DNA of 49,079 bases from Nocardia elegans NBRC 108235 (lineage in GTDB: Bacteria > Actinomycetota > Actinomycetes > Mycobacteriales > Mycobacteriaceae): assembly GCF_001612845.1 (NCBI RefSeq), contig NZ_BDBF01000048.1, positions 1-49,079 of the forward strand, given 5' to 3'. Of this stretch, positions 11,437-20,616 are shown piece after piece (position 1 is the stretch's first letter; every line of letters begins with the position of its first letter). Below the pieces are notes generated by a model. It was not told the origin of the DNA, did not search any database, and saw only the letters and a program-made list of their open reading frames with translations. A program made the position numbers and the translations under genes.

Positions 11437-14136
11437 TCACACCAGGCGGCGCGGCCCGTTGTCGAAGCGGCTCGGCTCCGGCCCGATCCGCACCCGCGCG
11501 TACAGGATCGCGGCGCCCTCCGGTGAGGCCAGCACCGGTTCCACCGACAATTCCCGCACCTCCGGCAGATCGTCGCACAGCGCCGAAATGCGTTGTGCCA
11601 GTGCGGCCAACGCCTTCTTGTCCACCGGTTCGCCGATCGTGCGGCCCGATCCGGCCTGCCCGTCGAGCAGCGGGGCGGCGCGCGGCGCGTCGATCAGTTC
11701 CACCGCCTCGGCCTCGGTCAGCGGCAGGGCCCGGTAGGCGCGGTCGCCGAGCAGGTCGATGATGGTTCCCGAGAGGCCGAATCCGATGACGGATCCGAAC
11801 GAGGGATCGTCCTGGACCCGCAGCACACACCCGACCCCCTTGGTAGCCATCTTCTGGATGTGGACGACCGCGTTGCCGGTCAGCTCCGCCAGATCGGTAT
11901 AAGCACGCCGGACCGCGGTGTCGCGCCACAGATCGAGGCGGACACCGGTGAAATCGGGTCGGCTACGCCACATTTCGCCGGTGGCCTTGGCGGCGACGGG
12001 ATATCCCAGCTCTGCGGCCGCCGCGACCGCGGCCTCGGGATCGTGGGCTTCCCGGAATTCCACCACGCGAATGCCGTAGCAGGCGAGCAGTTCCGCGGCC
12101 TCCAGGTCGCCGAGCCACTCCCCGTCGGGACTGCGAGACATCCACTGCTCCACCAGCTCTCGCGCCCGCACGACCTCGAGACCGTCCGGCCGCACCACCA
12201 GGGAGGCCGGACGCGTCCGCCACGCCGCGTACCGCCGCACCCGAGCCAGCGCCCGCGCCGCGCGTTCCGGATCCGGGTAGGACGGAATGGAACCGCGGTC
12301 GACGATGCCGCCCGCACCGCGCACGGTGAGCAGGTTCGGCATTCCATGATCGGCGACGAACGTGGTGAGCACGGGTTTGACCGCATCCTGCGCGCCGGCC
12401 CGGATCGCCTCGGCGAAGGCGGTGACCGCCGCCGGTACCGGCGGCGCGAAGATGACGATGACGGCGTCGACCTCGGCGGAATCCATCGCACTCGCGACGG
12501 CGGTCAGGTAGTCGGCGGGTTCGGCCTGCGGCCCCAGATCGGTCGGCTCCCCCACCTCCAGTCCCTCCCCGCGCGCCGCGTCCACCGCCAACCAGCCCAG
12601 AGCCGCGCTGTTGCCGATCACCGCGAGCCGCGGACCCTCCGGCAGCGGCTGATACGCCAGCAGCATGGCACAGTCGAACAGTTCGGCGATCGTATCGACC
12701 TGCACGATTCCGGCCTGAGCGAACAGATCGCGTTCCACCGACCGTTCCAGACCGCTGACCGGCACGTTCGCGGCGTTGCGGCCGCTACTTACCGCCACCA
12801 CCGGCTTGGTGCGGGCCACCCGTCGCGCGATGCGGGAGAACTTGCGCGGATTGCCGAACGTTTCCAGATACAGCAGTACGACGTCGGTGTCGGGATCGGT
12901 GTCCCAGTACTGCAGCAGGTCGTTGCCGGATACATCGGCGCGATTGCCCGCCGAGACGAAAGTCGACAGGCCGAGCTTGCGCGCGGCCGCCTCCCCCAGG
13001 ATGGCCGCACCCAGCGGCCCGGACTGGCAGAAGAATCCGACTCGGCCGCGGCCCGGCAGGACCGGCGCCAGCGTCGCGTTCAGCGAGACCGCCGGATCGG
13101 TGTTGGCGATACCGAGCGCACTCGGGCCCACCACCCGCATGCCGTGACCGCGCGCGGCGTCGACCAGATCGCGTTCGGCGTGATAGCCGGCCGGCCCGGT
13201 TTCGGAGAATCCGGCGGTCAGCACGACCAGGCCTTTGACCCCCTTGGCCATACAGTCGTCGAGGACGGATTTGATCTCCTCGGCCGGTACCGCGACGACC
13301 GCCAGATCCAGTTCGTCGGGGATGTCGTGCACGGTCGGGTAGGCGCGCACACCGCGGACGGAGGTCCGGTTCGGATTCACCGGGTACACCGGGCCCTGGA
13401 ACACGCCGGACAGCAGATTCGCCAGCACCGCCCCGCCGACCCGGCTCGCCGCCGGGGTGGCGCCGATGACCGCGATCGACCGTGGGGCCAGCAGATTGCC
13501 GACACTGCGCGCCTCCGAGGCCCGCTCCCGCGAATCCCGCACCGACAGCAGCGCTTCGGTGGGGTCGATGGCGAATTCGAGGTGCAACACCGACCCGTCG
13601 CGACTGCGCTGCACCTGGTATCCGGCCTCCCGGAAAACCGTGACCATGGTGTGGTTCTCGGCGAGCACCTCGGCGACGAAGGTCTCGATGTCGTTCTCGG
13701 CGGCCGCACCGGCCAGATGCTCGAGCAGAATCGACCCCAGCCCGCGGCCCTGATGCTCGTCGGCGACGACGAACGCCACCTCCGCCGCACGAGGGCCTTC
13801 GCGATCGGTCAGCAGTTCGTAGCGGCCGACCGCGATGATCACCGACCCCAGCTCGACGACCAGCCCCACCCGATTGTGGTAGTCCACGTGGGTGGTGCGG
13901 TACAGATCCTTCGGTGTCATCCGCGGATAGGGGCCGAAATAACGCAGATAGCGGGTGCGATCGGACAGCGCCGCGTGGAAGGCCTGCATCGGCTCCGCAT
14001 CGGCGGGAGTGATCGGGCGCAGCCGGACCACACCGCCGTCGGCGGCGAGCACGTCGGCGAACCAATGCTGCGGAGGCGGCGGCGGATCGGCGGGAGTGTT
14101 CTCGGCGTCCGGTGTGGTGGCGGATGATTCAGTCAC
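11437..14136 (-). CDS. GNAT acetyltransferase fused to NDP-forming acyl-CoA synthetase-like domains (protein lysine acetyltransferase)
   Basis: A 899-residue protein of the Pat type. Residues about 33-190 are a GNAT domain with the acetyl-CoA loop HQGRGLG (129-135). From about 217 comes a CoA-binding fold (PRSIAVIGATPAASRVGG), a succinyl-CoA ligase-like region, and a C-terminal ATP-grasp part (about 690-890). Known Pat enzymes acetylate and inactivate acetyl-CoA synthetases; the GNAT-first order here is the one known from Streptomyces PatA and opposite to Salmonella Pat. GTG 14136 has GGAGGA just upstream and overlaps the end of acuC by 8 nt, so translation is probably coupled. Target proteins are inferred, not seen. 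Confidence 0.88.
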   Translation of the reverse strand: MTESSATTPDAENTPADPPPPPQHWFADVLAADGGVVRLRPITPADAEPMQAFHAALSDRTRYLRYFGPYPRMTPKDLYRTTHVDYHNRVGLVVELGSVIIAVGRYELLTDREGPRAAEVAFVVADEHQGRGLGSILLEHLAGAAAENDIETFVAEVLAENHTMVTVFREAGYQVQRSRDGSVLHLEFAIDPTEALLSVRDSRERASEARSVGNLLAPRSIAVIGATPAASRVGGAVLANLLSGVFQGPVYPVNPNRTSVRGVRAYPTVHDIPDELDLAVVAVPAEEIKSVLDDCMAKGVKGLVVLTAGFSETGPAGYHAERDLVDAARGHGMRVVGPSALGIANTDPAVSLNATLAPVLPGRGRVGFFCQSGPLGAAILGEAAARKLGLSTFVSAGNRADVSGNDLLQYWDTDPDTDVVLLYLETFGNPRKFSRIARRVARTKPVVAVSSGRNAANVPVSGLERSVERDLFAQAGIVQVDTIAELFDCAMLLAYQPLPEGPRLAVIGNSAALGWLAVDAARGEGLEVGEPTDLGPQAEPADYLTAVASAMDSAEVDAVIVIFAPPVPAAVTAFAEAIRAGAQDAVKPVLTTFVADHGMPNLLTVRGAGGIVDRGSIPSYPDPERAARALARVRRYAAWRTRPASLVVRPDGLEVVRARELVEQWMSRSPDGEWLGDLEAAELLACYGIRVVEFREAHDPEAAVAAAAELGYPVAAKATGEMWRSRPDFTGVRLDLWRDTAVRRAYTDLAELTGNAVVHIQKMATKGVGCVLRVQDDPSFGSVIGFGLSGTIIDLLGDRAYRALPLTEAEAVELIDAPRAAPLLDGQAGSGRTIGEPVDKKALAALAQRISALCDDLPEVRELSVEPVLASPEGAAILYARVRIGPEPSRFDNGPRRLV

Positions 14137-15361
14137 GGGGGTCCTCCGGGTCCAGGCCCAGCAATCCGTAGGTCGCGCGGCGGGTGGCGAGCACCGAGGT
14201 GTCGATCGCGCGCTGCACGCGGTCGATACGGGCGTCGCCGGTGTCGAGCGCACCGCCCGGCCCCTCCCACGGGGTGAAGGCGGTGTCGCCGCCGTCGCCC
14301 ATCGTGACCGGCGCCGGCACGGTCGGGGCATAGGCGCGCACCAGCTCACGCCACTCCTCGGGGATGACGGTCCCCGGGTCGATCTCCCGATCCAGCGCTA
14401 TCGCCAGCAGATGGGTCCACGCTCGCGGCACCACCCGGACCACCCCGTAGCCGCCGCCGCCCACGGCCAGCCAGCGCCCTTCGGCATATCGGTCCGCGAG
14501 TTCACGCATGGCGCGAAACGCCGCGCGCTGGCCGTCGACGGTGAGTTCGAGGTCGGCGAGGGGGTCTTCGCGATGGCTGTCGACTCCGCACTGACTGACC
14601 ACCAGCTGCGGCCGGAACGCGGCCAGCGCTCCGGGCACCACGGCGTGAAATCCGCGCAGCCACTGCGCATCCCGGGTACCGGGCAGGACGGCGAGGTTGA
14701 TCGCAGTGCCTTCGGCCGGGCCCGCGCCGATCTCCTCGGGCCAGCCCGTGTTGGGCCACAGCGTCGCCGGATGCTGATGCAGCGAAATCGTCAGCACGCG
14801 AGGGTCGCCGTAGAAGGCGCGCTGCACGCCGTCGCCGTGATGCACGTCGACGTCGACGTAGGCGATGCGGTCGAATCCGTTGTCCAGCAGCCACGAAATG
14901 GCCACCGCCACATCGTTGTAGACGCAGAACCCCGATGCCGCGTCGGGCATCGCGTGATGCATACCACCCCCGATGCTCACCGCCCGCCGGGTGCGGCCGG
15001 CCGCGATTTCCCGCGCGGCGGCAAGAGTTCCGCCGACGATCACCGAGGCCGCCTCGTGCATATGAGGGAAGACGGGATTGTCCATAGACCCCAGCCCGTG
15101 CGGGGGCGCGGCCGGCGGTGTGGTGCCCGGCGGTGCGGGAACGGCGTGACGCACCGCGTCGAGATAGGCGGCGGTGTGGATGCGCAGCAGCTCACCGTCG
15201 CCGGCCGGGCCGGGCGCGAGGGTTTCGATGCCGTCGAGCAATCCGAGACTGCGCGCGAGTGCCATCGTGAATCGGAGCCGGGCCGGTTTCATCGGGTGCT
15301 CCGGGGTCCAGGTGTAGTCCAGGAAGCGGTCGGTCCACACCACGGCGGCGTCGTCTGCCAT
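14129..15361 (-). CDS. acuC: AcuC-family deacetylase (class I HDAC fold)
   Basis: Zinc-dependent protein lysine deacetylase of 410 residues. The HDAC signatures are complete: GGGMHHA (His135, His136), YVDVDVHHGDG with zinc ligands Asp172 and His174, QCGVDSHREDPL with Asp261, and catalytic Tyr305 in GGGGYG. In Bacillus, AcuC reverses acetylation of acetyl-CoA synthetase put on by AcuA; here the partner is the overlapping Pat-type gene. ATG 15361 follows TAGCGT by 6 nt, with no ribosome binding site, so the operon is probably leaderless. The gene is divergent from ideR. Confidence 0.93.
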   Translation of the reverse strand: MADDAAVVWTDRFLDYTWTPEHPMKPARLRFTMALARSLGLLDGIETLAPGPAGDGELLRIHTAAYLDAVRHAVPAPPGTTPPAAPPHGLGSMDNPVFPHMHEAASVIVGGTLAAAREIAAGRTRRAVSIGGGMHHAMPDAASGFCVYNDVAVAISWLLDNGFDRIAYVDVDVHHGDGVQRAFYGDPRVLTISLHQHPATLWPNTGWPEEIGAGPAEGTAINLAVLPGTRDAQWLRGFHAVVPGALAAFRPQLVVSQCGVDSHREDPLADLELTVDGQRAAFRAMRELADRYAEGRWLAVGGGGYGVVRVVPRAWTHLLAIALDREIDPGTVIPEEWRELVRAYAPTVPAPVTMGDGGDTAFTPWEGPGGALDTGDARIDRVQRAIDTSVLATRRATYGLLGLDPEDPRD

Positions 15362-15367
15362 ACCGTC

Positions 15368-15373
15368 ACGCTA
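15368..15373 (-). promoter_or_regulatory. -10 hexamer TAGCGT of acuC-pat, leaderless layout
   Basis: TAGCGT fits TAnnnT and is 6 nt before ATG 15361 of acuC. No Shine-Dalgarno sequence is present. Confidence 0.5.
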
Positions 15374-15583
15374 GCCCAACGCGGCCCGTCGCCGTGGCGT
15401 TGCTCGCACGGGCGGGGACACGGGAAGCAGACCACCCGAGTTGTCGTTGTCATGCAGTAGAAATGCAAGACGACACCGGGCGCGCCTGTCGCCCGCGCGC
15501 ATCCGGTCGCGCGCGCAGGTATCGGCGGAGTTCGTGCAGGACGTGCGAAATATGCTGAGGCCGATTGTGCAGCCGGGCGTGGG

Positions 15584-15589
15584 TAGAAT
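15584..15589 (+). promoter_or_regulatory. Candidate -10 TAGAAT of ideR
   Basis: TAGAAT lies 23 nt before GTG 15613, leaving room for a short leader with the GAAGGGG ribosome binding site. No good -35 is seen at the usual distance. Confidence 0.4.
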
Positions 15590-15612
15590 TCGTGCCGACG
15601 AAGGGGTAACAG

Positions 15613-16299
15613 GTGAAGGATCTGGTCGACACCACGGAGATGTATCTCCGTACCATCTACGACCTCGAGGAGGAGGGCGTGGTGCCGTTGCGGGCGCGTA
15701 TCGCCGAGCGCCTCGAGCAGAGCGGCCCGACGGTGAGTCAGACGGTCGCGCGGATGGAGCGCGACGGTCTGCTGATGGTCGCCGGCGACCGGCACCTCGA
15801 ACTCACCGACAAGGGCCGTGCGATGGCCGTGGCGGTCATGCGTAAGCACCGGCTGGCCGAACGGTTGCTGGTCGACGTGATCGGGCTGGACTGGCAGAAC
15901 GTACACGCCGAAGCCTGCCGCTGGGAGCACGTGATGAGCGAGGAGGTGGAACTGCGTCTGCTCGAGGTGCTCAACCACCCCACCACCTCCCCGTACGGCA
16001 ACCCCATCCCCGGCCTGGACGAACTCGGCGTCAACTCCATCCATTCCGGTGAGGAGACGCTGGTCCGGCTCTCCGATCTGCCGCCCGGCCAGGTGTCGGC
16101 GGTCGTCGTGCGGCGATTGTCGGAACATATCCAGGCAGATCCGGATGTGATCGGTCAGCTGCGGGAGGCGGGAGTGGTCCCCGACGCCCGCGTGACCGTG
16201 GAGACCAAGCCGGGTGTGGTGATCATCTCGGTGCCCGGGCACGTCGGTTTCGAACTGTCCGACGAGATGGCCCACGCGGTCCAGGTCAGGCTGGCCTGA
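15613..16299 (+). CDS. ideR: Iron-dependent repressor IdeR (DtxR family)
   Basis: Iron-activated DNA-binding regulator controlling siderophore and iron storage genes. The 228 residues match M. tuberculosis IdeR closely: the N-terminal winged helix (KDLVDTTEMYLRTIYDLEEE), and metal ligands Met10, His79, Glu83, His98, Cys102, Glu105 and His106 at the positions known from IdeR. The C-terminal SH3-like domain is present, with Glu171 and Gln174 one place earlier than in M. tuberculosis. GTG 15613 has GAAGGGG about 8 nt upstream. galE starts 3 nt after its stop, so the two form an operon. Confidence 0.96.
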   Translation: MKDLVDTTEMYLRTIYDLEEEGVVPLRARIAERLEQSGPTVSQTVARMERDGLLMVAGDRHLELTDKGRAMAVAVMRKHRLAERLLVDVIGLDWQNVHAEACRWEHVMSEEVELRLLEVLNHPTTSPYGNPIPGLDELGVNSIHSGEETLVRLSDLPPGQVSAVVVRRLSEHIQADPDVIGQLREAGVVPDARVTVETKPGVVIISVPGHVGFELSDEMAHAVQVRLA

Positions 16300-16302
16300 C
16301 GA

Positions 16303-17283
16303 ATGAAACTCCTGGTAACCGGCGGTGCCGGATATGTCGGCGGAGTATGCGCCCAGGTATTGGTTCAGGACGGCCACGAGGTCGTGGTGGTCGACGATCT
16401 GTCCACCGGCAACGCCGAGGGTGTGCCGGCCGGGGCGAAATTCGTCGACGGAGATATCGCGACCACCGGCGTCGAGCTGATCGAATCCGAATCCTTCGAC
16501 GGCGTCCTGCATTTCGCGGCGCAGTCGCTGGTCGGTGAATCGGTGCAGCAGCCCGAGAAGTACTGGTACGGCAACGTGGTGAAGACGCTGGCGCTGCTGG
16601 AGGCGATCCGCCGCACGCAGACCCCGCGGCTGGTGTTCTCCTCGACCGCGGCGGTCTACGGTGAGCCGGAACAGGTTCCGATTCTCGAGTCCGCCCCGAC
16701 CCGGCCGACCAATCCCTACGGGGCGTCGAAACTCGCGATCGACCACGCGATCACCTCGTACGCCGTCGCCCACGGTCTGGCCGCGACGAGCCTGCGGTAT
16801 TTCAACGTCGCCGGCGCCTACGGCGGGCTCGGTGAGAACCGTGTGGTGGAAACCCATCTCATCCCGCTGATCCTGCAAACGGCTCTGGGGCATCGGGATT
16901 CGATTTCCGTCTTCGGCACCGACTACCCGACGCCGGACGGCACCGCGGTGCGCGACTACATCCACATTCGTGATCTCGCCCGCGCCCATGTGCTGGCGCT
17001 GGCGCAGTCGCGGCCGGGCGAACATCGCATCTTCAACCTCGGCAGCGGCACGGGTTTCTCGGTGCGCGAAGTGATCTCGGCCTGTGAGCGTGTGGTCGGC
17101 CGGCCCATCCCGGCGGTGGACGCGCCGCGGCGCGCCGGTGATCCGGCGGTGCTGATCGCCTCGAGCGCGAGGGCGATCGATGAACTCGGCTGGCAGCCCG
17201 AACACAACGATCTCGATGAAATCGTCTCCGACGCGTGGGATTTCCTCACCTCGCTCGGCGACCGCGCGCACAGCGCTCGCTGA
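16303..17283 (+). CDS. galE: UDP-glucose 4-epimerase
   Basis: Extended short-chain dehydrogenase of 326 residues, interconverting UDP-glucose and UDP-galactose with bound NAD for cell-wall galactan and sugar metabolism. The NAD-binding TGGAGYVG (6-13), catalytic SST (114-116) and YGASK (Tyr139, Lys143) are seen, plus RYFNVAGA and GTDYPTPDGTAVRDYIHIRDLA typical of GalE. It follows ideR by 3 nt, as galE follows dtxR in Corynebacterium. Convergent with the DUF4192 gene 35 nt away. Confidence 0.94.
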   Translation: MKLLVTGGAGYVGGVCAQVLVQDGHEVVVVDDLSTGNAEGVPAGAKFVDGDIATTGVELIESESFDGVLHFAAQSLVGESVQQPEKYWYGNVVKTLALLEAIRRTQTPRLVFSSTAAVYGEPEQVPILESAPTRPTNPYGASKLAIDHAITSYAVAHGLAATSLRYFNVAGAYGGLGENRVVETHLIPLILQTALGHRDSISVFGTDYPTPDGTAVRDYIHIRDLARAHVLALAQSRPGEHRIFNLGSGTGFSVREVISACERVVGRPIPAVDAPRRAGDPAVLIASSARAIDELGWQPEHNDLDEIVSDAWDFLTSLGDRAHSAR

Positions 17284-17318
17284 CACGCGCGGCCTCCGCG
17301 ACCGTGACCGGACAGATG

Positions 17319-19406
17319 TCATCGCGACTCCGTGCCGGTGTGCGATTCGCCGGGTTCGGCGATGACCAGGTCGACCCCCAGTCCGGCGGCGATATCGCGA
17401 CCGCTGACGGCGAGTTTGCGCACGTCACCGGGGCGCATACCGGTACGTAGCGCCGCATCCAGCAGTCGTGCGATGCGATGCGCCGGATCGGCCTGCAGTG
17501 CCGCCTCGAACGCCACACCCGCCAGCGGTCCGTCGCCGCGGGTGTAGGCGCTGTAGCCGAAAAGGGTGGCCAGTTCGGCGCGGTCGGGGCCGGTGAGGCC
17601 GCGGCAGGCACGAGACCATAGCGCTTCGGCCGCGGCGGCATGGGCACCCAGCGCCACCGCGAACAGGGAATCGCGCACCGCGGTGTCGCGCACGGCGACG
17701 GCCAGATCCGCGAGTTCGCGTGGGTCGAGTTCGTCGCCCGATTCGACGGTGCTGATCTGCCACAGCACCATGTCGAGGGCCGCGCGGCTGTAGGAGCGCG
17801 GCTCACCGGCACGCAGTGCGCGCCGGAACCGCAGCCTGGCGGCCTCCGCGGCGCTGCCGATCACCGCGTCGATCTCGACCCGCAGCGGCATGTCCTCCGC
17901 CACCGCGGCCGTGAGCTCGGTGCGCGAGCCGCGGATGGGACGGCCGTCGAGCACCTGAGCGAGCGCGACCGGCGAGGCCACTGGATCCGCTTGTGTCCCG
18001 GCACTGTCCGGATCGAGCACACTCCACCAGTCGGCGCCCGGGGTGATCTCGCCCACGGCCCATGCTTCCGCGAGGAGTACGTCCTGACTCCGCAGCGCGC
18101 CGTCGAGCACCCGCACCAAGTCGCGATGCCGGGCCGCGCGCCGCCCGGCCCGGCCCGCCCGCGGTGCCGTGGCACGATCGTCGACGATCAGCGTCACCAC
18201 ACCGACGGCCTGCTCCCGACCACAGATGGCGGCCAGCTGGCCGGCCAGTCGCACCCAGGCCCCGCAGCCCGCCACGTCGAGATCGTGGCGGGCCACCGCT
18301 CCGAGATAGACCGCGCCCGGGTACTTCCGCGACCGCAGCAGCAGACAGGCCACCAGCGAGCGCTGCGGTCGAAATCCCAGCAGCGCGGGCACCGCCGCGA
18401 TGAACTCCGCCGGCTCGTTCATGGTCAGCGCCGTCGCCGTCCACAGCTGTTCGACGCCTTCTGCTCGCGTGTGGTGTCCCATCGCGTCTTCGACCAGGTC
18501 CCCGGACGTCCCACCGTCGCCCCGGCCGGACAAACCCGGTTCGGCCTCACTGTCGTGGCCGTTCCCGCCGGGCGGTGTCGAACCCGGTCCGGTAATAGGC
18601 GTGTCCGCCACGCTTCCCGCCGGTTCTGGCGGCATATCCCGCTGTGACGGCGACGATTTCGCCGTATCACCACCGGCGTCCACCATGCCGTCCGCGTTGT
18701 GCACAGCACCGTATTCCTCGTCACCGCTGTCACGTCCGCAGATATCCGCACGCGGCCGCAACACCTGGTCGGCCTCACACCGCCAACGCCGCTTCGGCCC
18801 CGTCGAGTCGCCGCAGCCGTCTTCGGCGCCGACGCATTCGCGCACGGCCGCGCATCGGGTGCCGGCACACGCGTCTCGCGGGGCGTCCACACGTGCGCCC
18901 CCGCGAAAAGTGGCGCAGTGCAACGGAACTGGTCCCGCCTCGGCGGTCGATCCGCCCGTCCTTCCGCCCGTCGTGCGGGTGACTCCGTCCTGCGAGCGAC
19001 AGATCCGGTGGGCGCGTGGGGCGATGCGCGGCGAAGAAGGCGGCGACGCCGCGTCGCGCTCACTACCGGTAGCGGCTTCGCCCTCCGCGGCCCTCGTGCC
19101 CCTCGTGGCCCCCGAGGCATTCGTGACCTTCCGCGCATGGCCCGCGGCGGCAGAGGTGCCCTCCGGCCCGCCGTGGCCTGCCTTCCGCGCATGACCCGCG
19201 GTCGCAGAGCAGTCCTCTCGGCCCGGCACGCCCTCCCGCACCGTCGACTCGGGCAGCGGCGAGGTGCCGGGGCCGGTCACGACTCGTATCGTGTCCGCCT
19301 CCGGCGAGGCCGCGTCGGGATGAGACGCAGCACTCGAAGGCGAGGGCGTCCGCACGGCATCGGGGCGGTCGGTGCTGGGCCGGCTGGGGCCGGTGTGTGT
19401 GGTCAT
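17319..19406 (-). CDS. DUF4192 protein with long low-complexity N-terminal extension
   Basis: The conserved DUF4192 domain covers about the last 365 residues, beginning MNEPAEFIAAVPALLGFRP; this matches the full length of Rv2712c, which sits at the same place. Upstream the frame stays open for another 328 codons rich in Gly, Ala, Asp, Pro, Ser and Thr, with a cysteine-rich patch and an imperfect 54-nt in-frame duplication. ATG 19406 (or GTG 19415) gives the long form; ATG 18422 gives a family-length 367-residue protein. Hand samples of third-position G+C were about 70-75% in parts of the extension against about 90% in the domain. An AT-rich TATAAG (19463-19458) could be the promoter and favours a transcript covering the extension. 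Function unknown. Confidence 0.65.
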   Translation of the reverse strand: MTTHTGPSRPSTDRPDAVRTPSPSSAASHPDAASPEADTIRVVTGPGTSPLPESTVREGVPGREDCSATAGHARKAGHGGPEGTSAAAGHARKVTNASGATRGTRAAEGEAATGSERDAASPPSSPRIAPRAHRICRSQDGVTRTTGGRTGGSTAEAGPVPLHCATFRGGARVDAPRDACAGTRCAAVRECVGAEDGCGDSTGPKRRWRCEADQVLRPRADICGRDSGDEEYGAVHNADGMVDAGGDTAKSSPSQRDMPPEPAGSVADTPITGPGSTPPGGNGHDSEAEPGLSGRGDGGTSGDLVEDAMGHHTRAEGVEQLWTATALTMNEPAEFIAAVPALLGFRPQRSLVACLLLRSRKYPGAVYLGAVARHDLDVAGCGAWVRLAGQLAAICGREQAVGVVTLIVDDRATAPRAGRAGRRAARHRDLVRVLDGALRSQDVLLAEAWAVGEITPGADWWSVLDPDSAGTQADPVASPVALAQVLDGRPIRGSRTELTAAVAEDMPLRVEIDAVIGSAAEAARLRFRRALRAGEPRSYSRAALDMVLWQISTVESGDELDPRELADLAVAVRDTAVRDSLFAVALGAHAAAAEALWSRACRGLTGPDRAELATLFGYSAYTRGDGPLAGVAFEAALQADPAHRIARLLDAALRTGMRPGDVRKLAVSGRDIAAGLGVDLVIAEPGESHTGTESR
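19127..19209. repeat. Imperfect 54-nt-period direct repeat in the DUF4192 extension
   Basis: A 29-nt segment at 19127-19155 recurs at 19181-19209 with 26 identities, beginning CCTTCCGCGCATG in both. The period is 54 nt, so the repeat keeps the reading frame and gives two GHARK-containing peptide copies. Confidence 0.75.
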
Positions 19407-19582
19407 GGCATTCACACTGCCCGGGCGTCACCGCCGGCCCGCGTGGCTGAGCTGGGCTTATATTTCGTCTGGGGAGCCCGTCGAGACCTGGGGATCGCGC
19501 CGGCGACACGCGGTGGAACCGGGCGGGGATGTCGGTGCCTGCTGTTACGGTTGCGCCGGGGAGAGCACATCCGCCAGAGGTG

Positions 19583-20296
19583 TCAGCGGGTGCGGACCTT
19601 GGCGACCGCGGCCGTGAAGACCTGGTCCAGGCCGGTCGTATCCGGTGCGTCGGCACCGAAAGTCATTGCCGTGGTTTCGATTCGGATGTCACCGACCTGC
19701 GCGAGCAGTGTGCGCAGGGCCGGATCGGCGGAGCTGCCGGGCGGCGCGCCGGTCACCGTCCGGCCGAAGGCCAGAGTGTCGTCGGCATCGACCGGCGGAG
19801 GCGGCAGGAGCCGCGTGGTGATCGTGCGATCGATCGCCGCGTGCCGGGCACGCACCGTGGCGCAGCGCGAAAGCTGGTCGCCCAGACGGGACAACGGCTC
19901 GTTCGTACGGCTGAGCACGACGGTGATCGTGGCTCGCGTCCGGTCGTCGGTGCCGACCACGACGGCGATCCGGCCGGGATCGGGCGGATCGGGTGCACAG
20001 TCCGGTGGGTCGATTTGTGCCCCCGGCGGAATCGCGGTGAGGTCCGCGGCCGCCGCCGCGGCGCGATCACCGGAGGCGACGACGGTCGTATAGCCCGTCG
20101 GGAATCGGTCCTGGCCGGGCAGCATCGCCGTCAGATCACCGTCGATATGCCGGGTGACCACACTCTGGCGCATCGCGGCCGGATGCCCGGACACCGTGGA
20201 ACCGCACGCGGCGAGCAGACAACTCAATGCCGCGTACCCGACGGTGCGGCCGAACCCGCGGCGCCTCCGCGAGGCCGGCGGATCCGGGACGCTCAC
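19583..20296 (-). CDS. Putative lipoprotein, DUF5642-like
   Basis: A 237-residue exported protein. After an Arg-rich start there is a hydrophobic stretch and a lipobox LLAACGS, so the protein should be lipid-anchored at Cys31 or nearby. The rest has two further cysteines (PPDCAPD and LSRCATV) likely to pair outside the cell. The overall pattern resembles the DUF5642 lipoproteins of mycobacteria, but this is a weak recognition. GTG 20296 is preceded by CATAGT with 6 nt between, so it may be leaderless. Function unknown. Confidence 0.7.
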   Translation of the reverse strand: MSVPDPPASRRRRGFGRTVGYAALSCLLAACGSTVSGHPAAMRQSVVTRHIDGDLTAMLPGQDRFPTGYTTVVASGDRAAAAAADLTAIPPGAQIDPPDCAPDPPDPGRIAVVVGTDDRTRATITVVLSRTNEPLSRLGDQLSRCATVRARHAAIDRTITTRLLPPPPVDADDTLAFGRTVTGAPPGSSADPALRTLLAQVGDIRIETTAMTFGADAPDTTGLDQVFTAAVAKVRTR

Positions 20297-20302
20297 TCCC
20301 CC

Positions 20303-20308
20303 ACTATG
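20303..20308 (-). promoter_or_regulatory. -10-like CATAGT before the lipoprotein gene
   Basis: CATAGT, one base from TATAGT, is 6 nt before GTG 20296. Confidence 0.35.
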
Positions 20309-20616
20309 GCCGATACCGCCGCCCCCGCGGATCTGCCACGCCGACCCCGCGGGAATATGGCTTGCCGATCCGGAGTTGTCTTCTCCGGTAGGACAGAGCG
20401 TGGCCTACCTCCGCCGGGTACGCTCCGCGACCGCTACTCTGCAGGGTTACATCCCCCGGTGGACCGGCGGTTTCCGTCGGATGTCACCACCCGCACGCCG
20501 ACCGGTACGCGACCCCCGCGCGCGTACCCTGGACGGTGGAGAGGTGGCGAGATCCGGCACCGGGCCACCACTGAAAACGACTGAGGCGGACAGGGCTTGA
20601 CCAGGGAGTTTGGCAA

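Noticed and set aside
11375..11929. Upstream extension of ppc to an 1119-codon frame
   Set aside because: It overlaps the end of pat out of frame, is Arg/Gly-rich, and PEP carboxylase homology begins at the 11356 start.
11593..14127. An 844-codon plus-strand frame opposite the acetyltransferase
   Set aside because: Shadow of the Pat-type gene; its translation is Arg/Gly/His-rich without motifs.
14137..14349. Upstream extension of the acetyltransferase frame into acuC
   Set aside because: GTG 14136 has a strong GGAGGA site directly upstream, and the extension is an out-of-frame reading of acuC.
15289..17322. A 677-codon minus-strand frame opposite ideR and galE
   Set aside because: ideR and galE are certain; the antisense translation has no domain.
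18699..20093. A 464-codon plus-strand frame across the DUF4192 extension and lipoprotein
   Set aside because: Translation is dominated by Arg, no ribosome binding site or domain is seen, and it opposes the lipoprotein gene with a clear lipobox.
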